This document shows positions 47,579 to 59,350 of a stretch of DNA of 64,000 bases, piece by piece. The notes under the pieces are model-generated. The model did no database searches. It saw only the letters and a program-made list of their open reading frames with translations, and was not told the DNA's origin. Within the stretch, counting starts at the first letter, position 1, and each line of letters starts with the position of its first letter. Position numbers and translations under genes: made by a program. The DNA is from Parasponia andersonii (lineage: Eukaryota > Streptophyta > Magnoliopsida > Rosales > Cannabaceae), in the NCBI GenBank assembly GCA_002914805.1, contig JXTB01000132.1:343303-407302 (forward strand). Reading direction: 5' to 3'.

Positions 47579-48973
47579 TGTTAGCCTAAGATTGACTACC
47601 CAAAAAGGGGGTTAAATTGGGTTTTAAGACTTTTTAAGAAAATTTTAAACTATGTAAAATCATAGACCACTATTTTGAAACTTATAAGCTAAATGAATAT
47701 TAATGTCAAGTATATAACAATAATACCAAGTCAATTAAGCATAGTAAATATCAAACACACAATTAAATGGCTTGAAATAAAGTAAAGAGTGTAGGAATAG
47801 AGAAAATACAAACTTGGTTTTTACAAGATTCGACAAACACGATGGTTTGCCGACATCCCTGGCTCTCGATAACCTACTTTGAACTTTCAAATATTAGATC
47901 AAAATTGTGGGTATGACTGGCCCTTTTACAAAGAGTAAATTCTTCTTTGACTCACTTATACCTTTACAGTAGTCTTAACACCGGCTCTATCATGCCTAAC
48001 TTCGGATTGTTTTGACTCTAGTACCAATCTCACCTAGACAAATTGTTTAGATAATAGTGTCAATCTCACCAACTCACGGGTTGTTTAGACTATGGTAACA
48101 ATCTCACCAACACTCGGATTATTCAAATTTGGGTGGCAACTTCACTTAAATCCGGTTAGTTAGATTCCAGTGGCAACCTTATCTATACATAGGTTGTTTA
48201 TAATTCCGGTCCTCACCTCTACTCAAATAGTTTTTCAATATAAGAGTGAATACACTCACAAACTCTCCTCTCAAAAGTAATTAATATAATTTTGGCTTAG
48301 GAGATTTGAGATTAATACACAATAAATATTCTAAGATTAGCATAATATAATTTGAAAGTTAATCCAATGTAAGAATAGACTTTCGTACTTTGAAAGTAGT
48401 TGGATAACAATTTAAGTTTATGCAAAGTCTTTTTAAAGTCTTAAAATAGCTTATATTTATAAGCTTGAGTGAAAACTAGTTGTTTATAACCATTAGCCAC
48501 ACTTTCTGCCATTTTTGGTACACCAAAAGTGTATTTTCGGTTGACCGAAAATACTAGCCGTCAATAGCACTTTTTCAACAGTCGAATTTTAACAGTAACA
48601 TTTTTTCGCTGCCATTTTCAGTAGACCAAAAAGTTTGCTTATTTTAGCTATTTCAATATTTGGCTATTTTTCAGATTTTGACAATTTTTGGCATTTTTCA
48701 AAAACTGATTTCTAATCTGGTTTTAAAAACTTTAAAAATATTGGAAATCAATTTGAAAAGAGTATTTTGATTATTGTAAACTTGTTTTAGTTTCACAAAG
48801 ATATTTAACAATAATTTGATTATCCATCTTCAAACCTGATTCCTTGATTAACTTTGAGTTAGAACTTTTAAAACTATTTTACTACATACTCAAGTTAAAT
48901 CATTAGTACTAAATTAAATATTTGTTATTGTCAAAATAAGAGTGAGTAATATTGAAACTTTCATTTTTCAATA
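47579..48973 (-). repeat. SIRE-C 5' LTR (1395 bp)
   Basis: In plus text it begins TGTTAGCCTAAG and ends TTTTCAATA (CA mutated). It aligns through its length with the SIRE-A and SIRE-B LTRs. The GGTCGACC sites have changed to GGTTGACC- and GGTACACC-like forms near 48516-48546. Confidence 0.75.
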
Positions 48974-48978
48974 TTCTA
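48974..48978. other. Target-site duplication TTCTA, right (SIRE-C)
   Basis: An exact match to 39573-39577, 9.4 kb away. The family-1 LTR leader continues after it. Confidence 0.7.
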
Positions 48979-49115
48979 GGCTTGGCCAAAAGCTTGGTTA
49001 AAAGGGGAAAAGAAAAGATAAAGAACTAAATGGATAAGATGGCTGATCCACCTTCGCCATGTGTCACTCTTTTATAGGGGAGGACCAGATGTCACTCCCT
49101 AGGAATCTTTAGACT
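48979..49115 (-). repeat. Family-1 LTR copy d, second part
   Basis: This continues the leader cut at 39577. A minus-strand TATA box (CCCCTATAAAAGA, 49068-49080) sits where transcription of this LTR should start. The U3 beyond is lost at about 49115. Confidence 0.5.
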
Positions 49116-49947
49116 TGTAACATTAGTAGAATTATTATGTACTTAGTGTCGAATTTTATTAGGTTTGCATTCGTAAATACTTGAAATTATGTGCGTAGTA
49201 TTATTTTAATGTTAAATTTTATTACATGAGAAAACCATAGTTAATTCTCATTTTAACTTAAAATTTCTAAGTTAGTTTTCCTTAATAATAAATTGAATTT
49301 ACAATAATTATATTATGTACATCCTTATAACCTAATAAAAAATGTGGCATGTTTATATCACATTAAAATTGTTACTTTTTATTAAAGTTAATGGTTGTAC
49401 CAAAATAGTACCATGCCATAATTTGAATAGTTAGGATTTAAGTATATAAAGAATTAACTAGACAAATAAATCTAAGGGTAGAAAATAAGTTATAGAAAAA
49501 GATGAAAAGTAGTAAAGTTTTACCTTAGGAATGTAATAACTTTAAATGAGTGGAATAGAAAAGGAAAGGGATAAAGTTAATGGGTAATTCAAAAGATAGG
49601 AAAAAAGAAAAATCATAATGGAAATGTTCTTTGGAAATTAGTGGCCATAATTCAAAGTGGAAGACATAGACAAAACTAATTAGTAACTTTTGTCTCCAAA
49701 ATAATTCAAAAGGTATAAAAAAGATTAATATAGTAGAGACTTTCTTTGGGAGCTAGTAGTATTAGATTCCAAATAATTGAAAAAGAAGAAAGATTAGAGA
49801 TAAAAGTAGTGGATGAGTAAAAAATAAAGTAAAAGATAAGTTAATGGAGTAGGAAAAGAAGATATATTGTCAAATTGATAATAATGATGCTTGGATTATT
49901 TAATGGAATGTGAAAGTATGTATTATTGGATACCTTCTATGGATGGC

Positions 49948-49959
49948 CTATAAATAAAC
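49948..49959 (+). promoter_or_regulatory. TATA box of the family-2 LTR
   Basis: CCTATAAATAAA in the same place as the TATA of the inverted copy at 24020-24027. Confidence 0.55.
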
Positions 49960-50323
49960 CATTCATTTGGCAATTCAAATCCATACTTAACCTTTCAAAT
50001 TACTTAGCCAAAATTATCTTCATATTTCCAATTATTCCTTCTCAAAAAAAAAACTATTTCTACCTCACTTTCTTTCAAATCCACAAGAGATATAACATTT
50101 TACCCATCGACTCTATAAATTTAGTTTTGTGGAAGAGACGTAAGAAAGAAGATCCAAGCTTGGAAGATATTTATTCCATCACCTTGTTTGTTATGTATTT
50201 AAATAGATTATATAAAAGAATAAATAGGTAATAATATATTTGACCTACTTTAGATATTATATAATTTATATTACATTGAGACTTATTTTGTTGATTTCTT
50301 AAACCTCTAAATATGAATACTTC

Positions 50324-50347
50324 ATAATAATAATAATAATAATAGTA
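50324..50347. repeat. (TAA)n microsatellite
   Basis: A run of AAT/TAA triplets inside the family-2 LTR. Confidence 0.85.
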
Positions 50348-52791
50348 AAATCAAAATGACTAAACACAAAAAAGTGGAAGATTTTTTTTAGTGTAAGACC
50401 CTAAAATAAAATATGCATGAAAATGAACCAAGCTTAATGATTTAGATTTAGATCCTTAAGAACAGATTTTTACCCATTAGAAATACTTTCCAAAAATTAA
50501 ATATGTTTGCTCAAAAGTTGGAAGGACTAAAATGCACAAATTTTGAGTATTTAGGTCAAAAGTGTAATTTTGACAAAATATAGGTTAAATATGTGAAAAA
50601 GTTATTTTAGGCAATTTTCAGACTATTTTAAAGTGTAAAAGTAAATAAAGAAAAAATCTTTAACAAAAAAAAAAAAAGATATAGCTCAATATTTACCATT
50701 AAAGGGCATAAATGTTAGAAATCTTAAGATTTTGGGTAAAAATATAAATTATAAAACTTGAAATATTGGGTTGGAAATTTGGTATATGAATACATTAAAA
50801 AAAAATTATTTTAGATCTCTAATTGGGATAAGAAAAAATTTACTTAAATTTAAGACATGAAATCAATTATAGGAAATAAGTCATGTATGCCTTTAATTGT
50901 ATTTTGCTTAACTTTAGTGATAGACCTAAAAAGCGTGATCAATACCAAATAATATTTATTCTAAGTTTGATTTTAGACATTAAATTTGTATATCCCTTAG
51001 TATGGTTGACTCAATTATTATATTATGACCCTTAATTACGAATAAATAAATTAATCAAGAATAATTTAAAATATTTGATGAAAAAAAATATAATTAAGGA
51101 AACTTAATTGATTTAGAATGATATTAATCAAATTAATAACCAAATTATTGATAGATTAAAAAGATCAATATGATCAAGGTTAATGAGAATCAAATCTCCT
51201 CCATCTGAGTGAAATTATAAATTAGTCAATGAAAATAGCGTGACATTGTTTCTCAAATGTGTAGTTTTATGTTGGATCAAGACTGAGTCTTAAATGTTTT
51301 AAGCCCACTAAGTAATTATAAGTTAAAAAAAAATAGTATAAAACCAGTTTAAATTTTCTCTAACAAAAAGAGTATGTATACGTCAGGGCAAACTTCGATC
51401 TAGACGTACGTAATTAACGAGTGGAACTATGACAGTCATATTATGAGGTAAGTACAATTTCACCTATAGCATGGAGGTTGAAAATGTTTCATGTTTACAG
51501 TATGATATGTTTGAATTAATTTCTTGTATTAACTTGCCTTTATATTATTATTGTATGGCCTATGTATAATATATGCTTATAAAGATACTTTTCCTATACT
51601 ATAAAAAAAATGATGTATGCTTACTTTATAATGTTATCATACTTCAACATACTTTAACAAAGGAAATGCTATGATAGTTGAATATAAGTTTGGGTTCATT
51701 GAAGCGTACCTACTCATATTAAGAAAAGACTATATAAGATAAAAAATTTAAAGGTGTCGTACCAACCTCTACTAGGTGAAGATATCCGAAGGAAAATAAG
51801 ACCAACCTCCCCTAAGCGAGGATTCCCGAGGAAAAGTATGTTAAGATTATGACCACAGGTGTTTTCAGTTGGGTCGATCCCCTGATTCTCTATTCGGTAG
51901 TGCACTCTCGGTACGTACACCTGGCCCCATAAGAAAAATGAAAGACTTTACAATCAAGAATGAGATAAAATCATGATATAATATCTTATAATAAAGTGTA
52001 AAGTAATGATTTCATAAAACAGCATAATTGGAATTTCAAGAAAAAAAAATAGAATTGTTTGTTCACAAGAAAAAAATATTTTGTGAGAATTACATTGTAC
52101 TTACTAATTGAAAGCTTACATTTTATGAATATCCATACTATAGGTACCAAAGGAAAAAAAACCTCTGATTTGATTGATGGGTTAGCTAGAATTAAAGCAG
52201 GGATGAATGCGACGCACGGGCAATGGAATATCGTCATTAAAAATTAACTTCCGCATATGTTTTTATTATGAGATAAATGATTTCAATTATGTAAGCTTAA
52301 TCTTATTTGAAAACGTACTTATAACTTGACATTTTATTTCATAATGCATGATTTAACAAATTGAACTTGAAAATGTATTTCGATTTAATAGAAGTTAAAC
52401 AAATATTTTTTTTAGATCTAAAAAGAGAAAATATTTTGATTTAAATAAATGCAAAACATAAGGGGTTCTATCAAAAAGACCTAAACTGTGTAAGGAGAGC
52501 TTGGGACTTAAGTGGTTCATATGTGACCCCCCTCCTTACCTGGGAGTCCTTTTATGGTTGCGCATTATTTAAATCACCTTAATAAAAAGTTTATAATCAA
52601 ATTTAAATAAAGAGTACTTAACCATTGAGAAGCATTTACTTGTTTTCAAAATTTAAGTAGATTGTTAGTTATGAATATAAATCTCTTAAAAAGAAGTACA
52701 AAAAAAATTATTATGAATTTTCAGCATCCAAATTTTTTTTTTAAGCTAAGAAAGTAAGTAGTTAACGGTCAGAAAAAGTCTAGTCGTTACA

Positions 52792-55700
52792 CCAGATTTG
52801 GAATTTTCTAAAAAAAAACCTCGAGTATTTGCTCCAATGTCCTTGAGTTTAAAAAAGATAATTGTAAATAAGGCCCTCTAATAAATAAGTATAGTTTATT
52901 TGCTTTGGTACCCTTTTTCAGCTTTTGAAACTTGCCAAGTATGCATTCTTTAATGGCCTAAACTTAAGTTTTCTTGCAATGATACTTTCCAAAATTATAC
53001 TATGTCCCAATTTTGACAAAATTACTACATTTAAGTCCAAATTTTCACATAAAAGGACTAAAATATCCTTTCAAATTTTGAGGGATTTAAAGTTGGTCAC
53101 TAGAAAATATGATAAGATAACATTAATGAATCCAAAGAAATATAATATAAAAGAAAATATATGAATTTATGTACGTAGATAATTAATTAGAAAAAAAAAA
53201 TAGGCAATTCTATAAGTTTTAATGAATCAATCATTGTACATTCATAGAATTTGATGCAAATAATTTGTTTCGAATAAAAAGAAGACGAAGACTAAGAGTT
53301 TCATACTGAAGAAATAAATTGATGCATCCCATTATAATAATTATATGTACCTAATAAAATTAAGAAATTCATTTTTCCCTACGCACAAAAAAAAAATTAT
53401 GAAAACAAAATATTACATATTTCTTTACGAGATTGAAATCTTACTTTTTTGTGTGACGAATTAAATTAAAAATTCAATTAAGAGCAAAGTACGAAATAAA
53501 TTGTGAAACTAAGTCTCACAATCAAATACTCCATAGTCGTTCATACATTTGAAAATTATATATAAATAATAAAGCATAGCCATTCAAATTCCCACCAATG
53601 CAAATAAGAAAATCGAATTCTTAATAGTTGATAGTAACCGTGATGCCCTTGAAACTAGGATTTTATTTTTATGAAATAGTTTAACATGAGCATTATTTTA
53701 TTCAAAAAATTGTGTATATAATTAAATTTGGGTCAATAGGAAGAAAGTTTAGTGGAAAAGTTTATATTAAACAAATGAAGACAAGTTTTAGTGGAATCGG
53801 ACAAGTGGCAATTGCCACCACTTTGAATCAATGAGAAAGCATTTGAGTAGAGGACTTTTTGATTACAAATTGGCAGCCCCAAAAACCTATGATTTTCGTG
53901 CGTATCAAGGGGAGAAAGAAACTTTTGCTTCATTTTCTATTTCCAAGTAAATTTAACTTTTTCAAGTTCTAAAACTTTTTTCTCAACTTTGTCTTCATTT
54001 TCTCTCAAACCAAACACAAAAAAAGTCCCTTTTAACTCTGATTTTCCACCTTTCAATCTCTTTTTACAGAAAAATAATCCTAAAAGCTAATAGTTTAATA
54101 TATATGAGAATTAGAGCCATCCAAGAAGATTAGACCTTGCATGCAAAGGATGGAAATCTGAAGTTTTAAGAGGTAAGTTCTTGACTTTAAACTTTTGCTT
54201 CAGAAAAGATGATTATTTGGGTTCTAAGTTTAGTAATATGGTGTTATAGAAAGGAGTGTGATCTTAGATGAGTGTAAAAGCTTGTGTCTTTGGGAAGATC
54301 AAAGAGAAATAGCATAAAAGAGAAAGCTCAAAGATATACTCTTGAGTTTTATGGTGATTTTCATAAGTTTAGCAATTATTGAGGCTAAAGGCCATGGCAT
54401 GTAATAAATGTGTGGGAGTTATGACTTTAGTGATTGTTTTTTGATATTTAATGTTATTACTACTTCCTAAAAGCGAGGCATATTGATTTTGAGCCTTAAA
54501 ATGATTAAGAATTAAAGTTGGTAATTGTTAGAACTAGAAATACCTTGAACACAATCTTCCCAAACATTAAAATGGATTTCCAATATGATTGTGATAAATT
54601 TTCAAGTGATATCTAAGCTAAGATTGTAAGAAAATTTTCTGTAGATATATTTAGAATAAAAAATTAGGTCATTTAGGTTTTTAATAAGTGAGTTACGTCC
54701 AAAAGAGTGCCAAGAGGTTGAAACTGTTGTTTCTGTATTTTTAGAAACAATAAAATGTTCTAATTTTGAAAACTTTACTAAAAGTCTTAGTTTGATCTAA
54801 AATTTTTATAACGTAAAGTGAACTTAATGAGGTTTTCAGAATGGTATAAAATATGGAAAGTCGATTTAAAATGAATACAGGGTGAGCTCCAAAAATTAGA
54901 TCACCAAACTATTTTCACAATTTCAACTTGGATACAAGTTTTGCAGTTTCTATGTATGTAAATGATTTTTTGACATTTTTGGCATATTTTTCCTAAATAC
55001 TAGATCGAAAATTGAGATCAATAGCTCAATAAAATATCCAAAATAATTTGTGATTAAGAATGGTGATATTTGATTTCTGATAAAAAAATCGTAGAACTGT
55101 TTCAAGGGTTCAAATACCCAAATGAGAAAAAGTTTAGAAAAATGTCCAAATTGAAAATGCTAAAGACTTTCTGGGGAATTCTAGTTATTTTTAACCTAAA
55201 TTATATTACAAAAAGGAATTAATGGTTTAAGAAGTTTCCAAAACACAGTTCCAGTTAACGTTTTAAAATATCTGTAAAATCGACCTATAAAATTGATTTT
55301 GGTGCTAGGTAATGTGTAAAAATGTGATTTTGACTTATTTTGAATGTTAAAACTTGGGAATGGATTCCCAGTGGTTTAAAAGAAGATTAGAAACTTATTT
55401 TAGTTCTAGGAAAAAAAACTCGAGTATGGTTTTTAACGATGATTCAATTTTCAAGAAAATTGTATGAAACAACATTTTGAACGATTGTAAATGGCGTTTC
55501 AATAATGTACCAAACGAAAAGTTTTATAAAATGAGTTAGGATACAATTCAGGGATTGGCCATAACTATTTAGGGTTAATCTTGAAAATCTAGTTTTGAGA
55601 CTTAATTAGTTAAGTTCCGATAATTAATATATGGGTCATGTATTATGAAAACAGTGTGATGCAGTGGATTATTGTTCAACACACACGGAAGGATTTTGGA

Positions 55701-56241
55701 GGTTATGAAAGTTGTAAGTTCAGTACTTTGACTACAACAATAAATCATGTGTGCTATATCTATGATTTTGCTTATAATATAGTGCTCTGAGATTATTTAT
55801 ACCGTGGATTGTGCTCATAGTTATGACTACACTTGAACAATGGCACAAGCATACACATATTGCTTGTAGAAAGATAGTGATGATTTTGATGAGTTACTAG
55901 GTTGTGAATTAACATGTTTCAATGATGCTTGTGACGAGTCGCTAGCTTGTAATGAGTCGCTAGCTTATGAATGAATATGTTTAAACAATACTTGTGCTGA
56001 GTCACCAGATTGTGAGTTAACATATTTTAGCGATGCTTGTAATGAGTCATTAGATTGTGAATAAACATGTTTTAGCGGTGCTTGTGATAAGTCGCTAGAT
56101 TGTGAATTAACATGTTTTAACAATATTTGTGACAAGTCGCTAGGATTGGAATGACCTACTAACCTATAATGCTTGTGATGAATCGTTAGGTTTAAAATAT
56201 TCAGCAATGCTTGTGTTGAGTCGCTAAGTAATGCTTATGAT
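52792..56241 (+). repeat. Probable gypsy-type LTR region, plus orientation
   Basis: This 3.4-kb stretch has the layout of a long LTR: AT-rich upstream part, a 'aagtggcaattgccac' element (53805-53819), and a pyrimidine-rich leader (53930-54070). A possible splice donor (AGAGGTAAGTTC, near 54170) and a long AT-rich U5 follow, with a minisatellite near the end. It is cut by a hAT element at 56242. No ORF has a known domain (79 aa at 52925-53164 and 66 aa minus at 53733-53933 look like chance). The family is not linked to the others by clear sequence identity. Confidence 0.4.
55875..56235. repeat. 45-bp minisatellite
   Basis: Degenerate tandem repeats built on GCTTGTGATGAGTCGCTAG followed by ATTGTGAATTAACATGTTTT. 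The clearest units, 45 bases apart, lie between about 55990 and 56150; outer units are partial. The 80-aa minus-strand frame (55965-56207) is repetitive with a 15-residue period (SDLSQ-LLKHVNSQ type) because 45 is a multiple of three. It is not a gene. Confidence 0.8.
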
Positions 56242-57251
56242 TAGAGGTGACAAAATGAGTTAGCTTGAAAAGGCAGAAAGGTCAGGCCGACATGGCATGT
56301 AAAAACTAAAATAAAGCCCAGCTTGGCCCGTTAGCCCACCAGCCCTCTCTTAAGAGGGCCATAACCCTTTTTTCAAAATCAAATTAGACTATTAGAGTTT
56401 TTTTCTTCAAAAGAAAAAATGTTATGTTTTTATTAAAATATTTAATTAAATGTGTATACTTAATTAAAAAATTTTAAAAATAGAAAACATGTTATGTTTT
56501 TTTTCTATTGATAAAAATTTAAAAATAATTAAATAAGATATATTATATAAGTTGGATAATTAATTATAAAAAAGTTAAAAAAACAAAAACATTAAGAAAA
56601 TTATTTAGAATTATAATGAAAATATTTTTTTTTAAAAAAAAAAACAAATAAATTTGAAATTTAGAAATTGACTTTATTGATTTAATCTTTGACTACCTCG
56701 TTAAAAACCTTACTAAGAAAAACCCATTAGGATAAAACCTTAGAAAAAAAAAAAAGAATATAGTCTTGATGATTACAATTCAAATTATTACATAGAAAAA
56801 AACTAGCATATCATCATTTATGACTCATTGTCGTTTATGTATAAGCTATTGAAATTTAACCTTATATATACTATGCACTTAAAAAAAACTTGTCATGAGT
56901 CTCAACATATTCAGAATTATAATCGATCTCAAAAATTATAGCATTGTAGTTAATTAAATTATAAAGACCATTTAATTTACCTATATGATCTAAAATAAAA
57001 GCAAAAAATATAATAAAGGAATTGAAAACCATATTTCAAAAATATTTCTTGCATAAATGCTATAATGGATTCAAATATAGGGTCACATCTTTCTTTAAAA
57101 AATATTTTCTCAATAAAAAAGATGTGACGTAAAACAAGTGGAAAAGTAGGATAATAAATACCAAATAAAGCAATGGTAGCTTCATAGAATCTCCTAAAAT
57201 TGTACAAATTTTTCGTAAATAAGTCAATCTTTATTTTTTATACTACTGAAC
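56242..57251 (-). mobile_element. hAT (Ac-like) transposon remnant
   Basis: The plus-text left end TAGAGGTGACAAAATG has the form of a hAT terminal repeat. It is followed by 'gccgacatggcatg ... ttggcccgttagccca', a subterminal region typical of this group. CTTATGAT (56234-56241) would be the 8-bp target duplication. Transposase text lies inside on the minus strand. The other end is missing, cut by the family-1 LTR at 57252. Confidence 0.65.
56820..57210 (-). pseudogene. hAT transposase fragment
   Basis: A 76-aa open piece (57207-56977) reads FYEATIALFGIYYPTFPLVL, then IIAFMQEIFLKYGFQF and FCFYF. This follows the hAT transposase pattern 'F-TI--SG-YYPTSPLVLH ... M-EKF-KYW ... P' before the C-terminal dimerisation domain. 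Further text continues to about 56820 with stops. The protein would cut and paste the element. Only this inner part is left: no N-terminal BED finger, no complete catalytic residues. Short and broken, but the motif order is convincing. Confidence 0.65.
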
Positions 57252-58539
57252 TATCACGACCCAAACCCCGGAACAGTGGCATAAGGGAAATTTCGCTAGA
57301 ATTGGAAATTCCTTAATTAATAAAGAAAAAGTTTTAAGAGTTTTGAAATTTTTATTTTAAATGACACGACAAATAAAATATTTAGAATTCCAACTAGTGA
57401 GTTTACCCCACCGTTAATAGTTACCAATAAACATAGACTGAATAATTTAGAAAATTAAATTCAAATAATTAATCGAGCATCAACATTCACACCTCAATAT
57501 CAAACTAATGTGGCATATATATATTATAGGCACAATCAAGTAGTATAATCCATTTATTTAACAAGATTTAAACACAAATCTTAAATCTGTACCCCTAACA
57601 TTTCTAAATCACGAACTATGAGTAAAAGATAACTTTTTAATCCGTTTGTTGGTCGCAATGTCACACTGGACACCACCTGTGGAGAAAGAAGAGGGTAAGC
57701 ATAAAATACCCAGTAGGTTAGCCAATTTCCCACTTTGGAAAAGATCTTTTATAATTCTCAAAATACCTGTACAATTAGTAATACTAGAAATTATTTTTAT
57801 AAATATTAAGCTTTCAAAACATATACTGAAAATCATGCTAAAACCAAAACCAAATGTCGAGGTCAAAACACATAAAAAATCATAATAAAACAGGCATAAC
57901 TGCATATCACATAAATCAACACCTCACATGAGCTCTCACTATTTCATCATGATTAGAGCAACTCATACTATATGTATTGAGTACTCCCTGCCTGATATCT
58001 ATCTCTAGAAACCGGAGGAACACCTGTGTGTCTTATCTTACCGAGTTGGAGAGGCACCAAATGCCTACACCTACCGAGTGGAGATAATCAGCAAATAAAC
58101 CTCGCGGGTTTATGGGTTCTCACCGAAGGCGGGTGTACTAGTCTGCCTACTACAATACCGTGATGTCCAAGATGACTCTCATACATTATCGTATGAAATG
58201 TACAATATGTGGAGTCTCAAACAACCATACAGTGGTTTAACATTCTAGACATACTCTAATTTTTAAATAGAAATCCATTTTGTACTTAAAAATCCAAAAC
58301 ACTATTCCTAAGATATAACCAAACCCAAGATTGAAACTAGTACAAAATCATACACAGAATATCCAGAGCAGTCCACAATGTTTCACAAGTTCATAGTTCA
58401 TTAAAATAATTATTCAAATAATTTAATTTAATAAAATCACGAAATTTCATATTTTAGAATTAATTCCAATTTAAATGAAAAATAATAGAAAACAAGAAAA
58501 TTGAATCCCTTACCTTAAAATAGTAATTATGCTTAGTTG
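57252..58539 (-). repeat. Family-1 LTR copy e, first part
   Basis: In plus text it begins TATCACGACCCAAACCCC and is the reverse complement of copy a: 'cggaacagtggcataagggaaattt' near 57272, 'ggacaccacctgtggag' near 57667, 'ccgagtggag' near 58075 and 'cgaaggcgggtgtactag' near 58124. It is interrupted by the Ty3/gypsy element and resumes at 63470. ORFs at 57609-57905 and 57646-57885 lie on opposite strands and have no known domain. Confidence 0.65.
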
Positions 58540-58544
58540 ACGAC
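58540..58544. other. Target-site duplication ACGAC, left
   Basis: An exact match to 63465-63469. The family-1 LTR reads through once one copy is removed. Confidence 0.85.
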
Positions 58545-59350
58545 TGATATGAACCCCGCCAACTTGTGATGAAACCCGAAACAAGGATGATGCCTAGGAC
58601 CATTCTACAATCAGATTCGGATGGAAAACCTTGACCCAACACCTATAAAGAGATGTGAACCTTGGTATAAAGGAAGATGCCACAATCAAGGATGGAAAAC
58701 TCAATTGATAAGTCAAGGGATGTACGCCACAGAGAAATCTGATAAATTCAAATAAGTTCTCAAAGAATTAAAGAGAAATTACTTTTAATTTTTAATGAAT
58801 TGTAATCTACTCTTATTGAATGAAAAGTGTACAATATACAGGCCAAGGGCCACAAAATTTTTAGTCCAAAAACATCCTAAAAACACCTAAGATAACTTAC
58901 CCAAAATCAGAAAAGGAAAGTACGAAAATAACCCTAATAGCTAACCTATATTCATCCCTAATTACATGGTAGGCAATCTGATTTTAATCCCTTAATTTTC
59001 AGCCTATTACACACCACTAAAGAAAAAAAAACAAGCAAATAAATCATTTTGGGAAACTAATAACTAAAATAGGAAAGTAAGCTATGACTTGACGTTCAAG
59101 TCTTTACATATTAGATTTCCCTTCCATATGCACCTATGGACTTTCTTGAACTTGAATCAAGCTTGTTAAGGCCTTAAAAATTCGTTCTTCTCTATCAACG
59201 GGCCTCCACGTGTATGCCTGAATCCAAATCCCTTGAATCAGTCCACTTAATGCATTTTGGAATTTTTTTGCTTGTGCTCTTGTAACTGGACCAATGTGAA
59301 CTTGGATAGGATCCGCATTCCATACCCTCATGCTTGCCATGTCCTCATCA
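58545..59350 (-). repeat. 3' LTR of the Ty3/gypsy element (806 bp)
   Basis: In plus text TGATATGAACC to CCTCATCA. It contains the last 72 codons of the polyprotein (59350-59134). It is closely similar to 62659-63464, with no length difference overall. Confidence 0.9.

Larger units (their letters stand above)
39578..48973 (-). mobile_element. SIRE-C: third pol-deleted SIRE-like copy, with nested insertions
   Basis: TTCTA flanks it on both sides (39573-39577 and 48974-48978). The left end starts TGTTAGCCCAAG and the right LTR ends TTTTCAATA. Contents on the minus strand: 5' LTR (47579-48973), primer site (47565-47576), gag in two parts split by a small LTR element (45451-47204), pol remnants (about 44500-43330), and a 3' LTR fragment (39578-40025). 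The rest of the 3' LTR and the non-coding 3' region are replaced by a copia leader/LTR fragment (40026-42960) and an unclear 370-bp piece. The matching target duplication supports reading these parts as one original insertion. Confidence 0.65.
49116..52791 (+). repeat. Family-2 long LTR, plus orientation
   Basis: A TATA box (CCTATAAATAAA, 49948-49959) is followed by a leader. 'gtaccaacctc' and 'cctctactagg' blocks lie near 51760-51830, and 'cttacctgggagtcc' near 52536. The end is AGTCGTTACA. These are the reverse complement of 24020, 22560-22600, 21800 and 21552 in the solo LTR, at similar spacing. The 5' limit is uncertain; TGTAACATT at 49116 is a candidate, and no target duplication was found. 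ORFs at 49926-50231, 51714-51920 and 51986-52247 are without recognisable domains and lie in LTR sequence. Confidence 0.55.

Noticed and set aside
49926..50231. 101-aa ORF downstream of a good TATA box as a host gene
   Set aside because: TATA and leader match the inverted family-2 LTR at 24020; the frame is not conserved and shows no domain.
55965..56207. 80-aa repetitive protein
   Set aside because: It is the translation of a 45-bp minisatellite; the frame stays open because the unit length is a multiple of three.
55875..56235. CRISPR-like array
   Set aside because: Units are adjacent degenerate tandem repeats with no unique spacers, and the DNA is plant nuclear.
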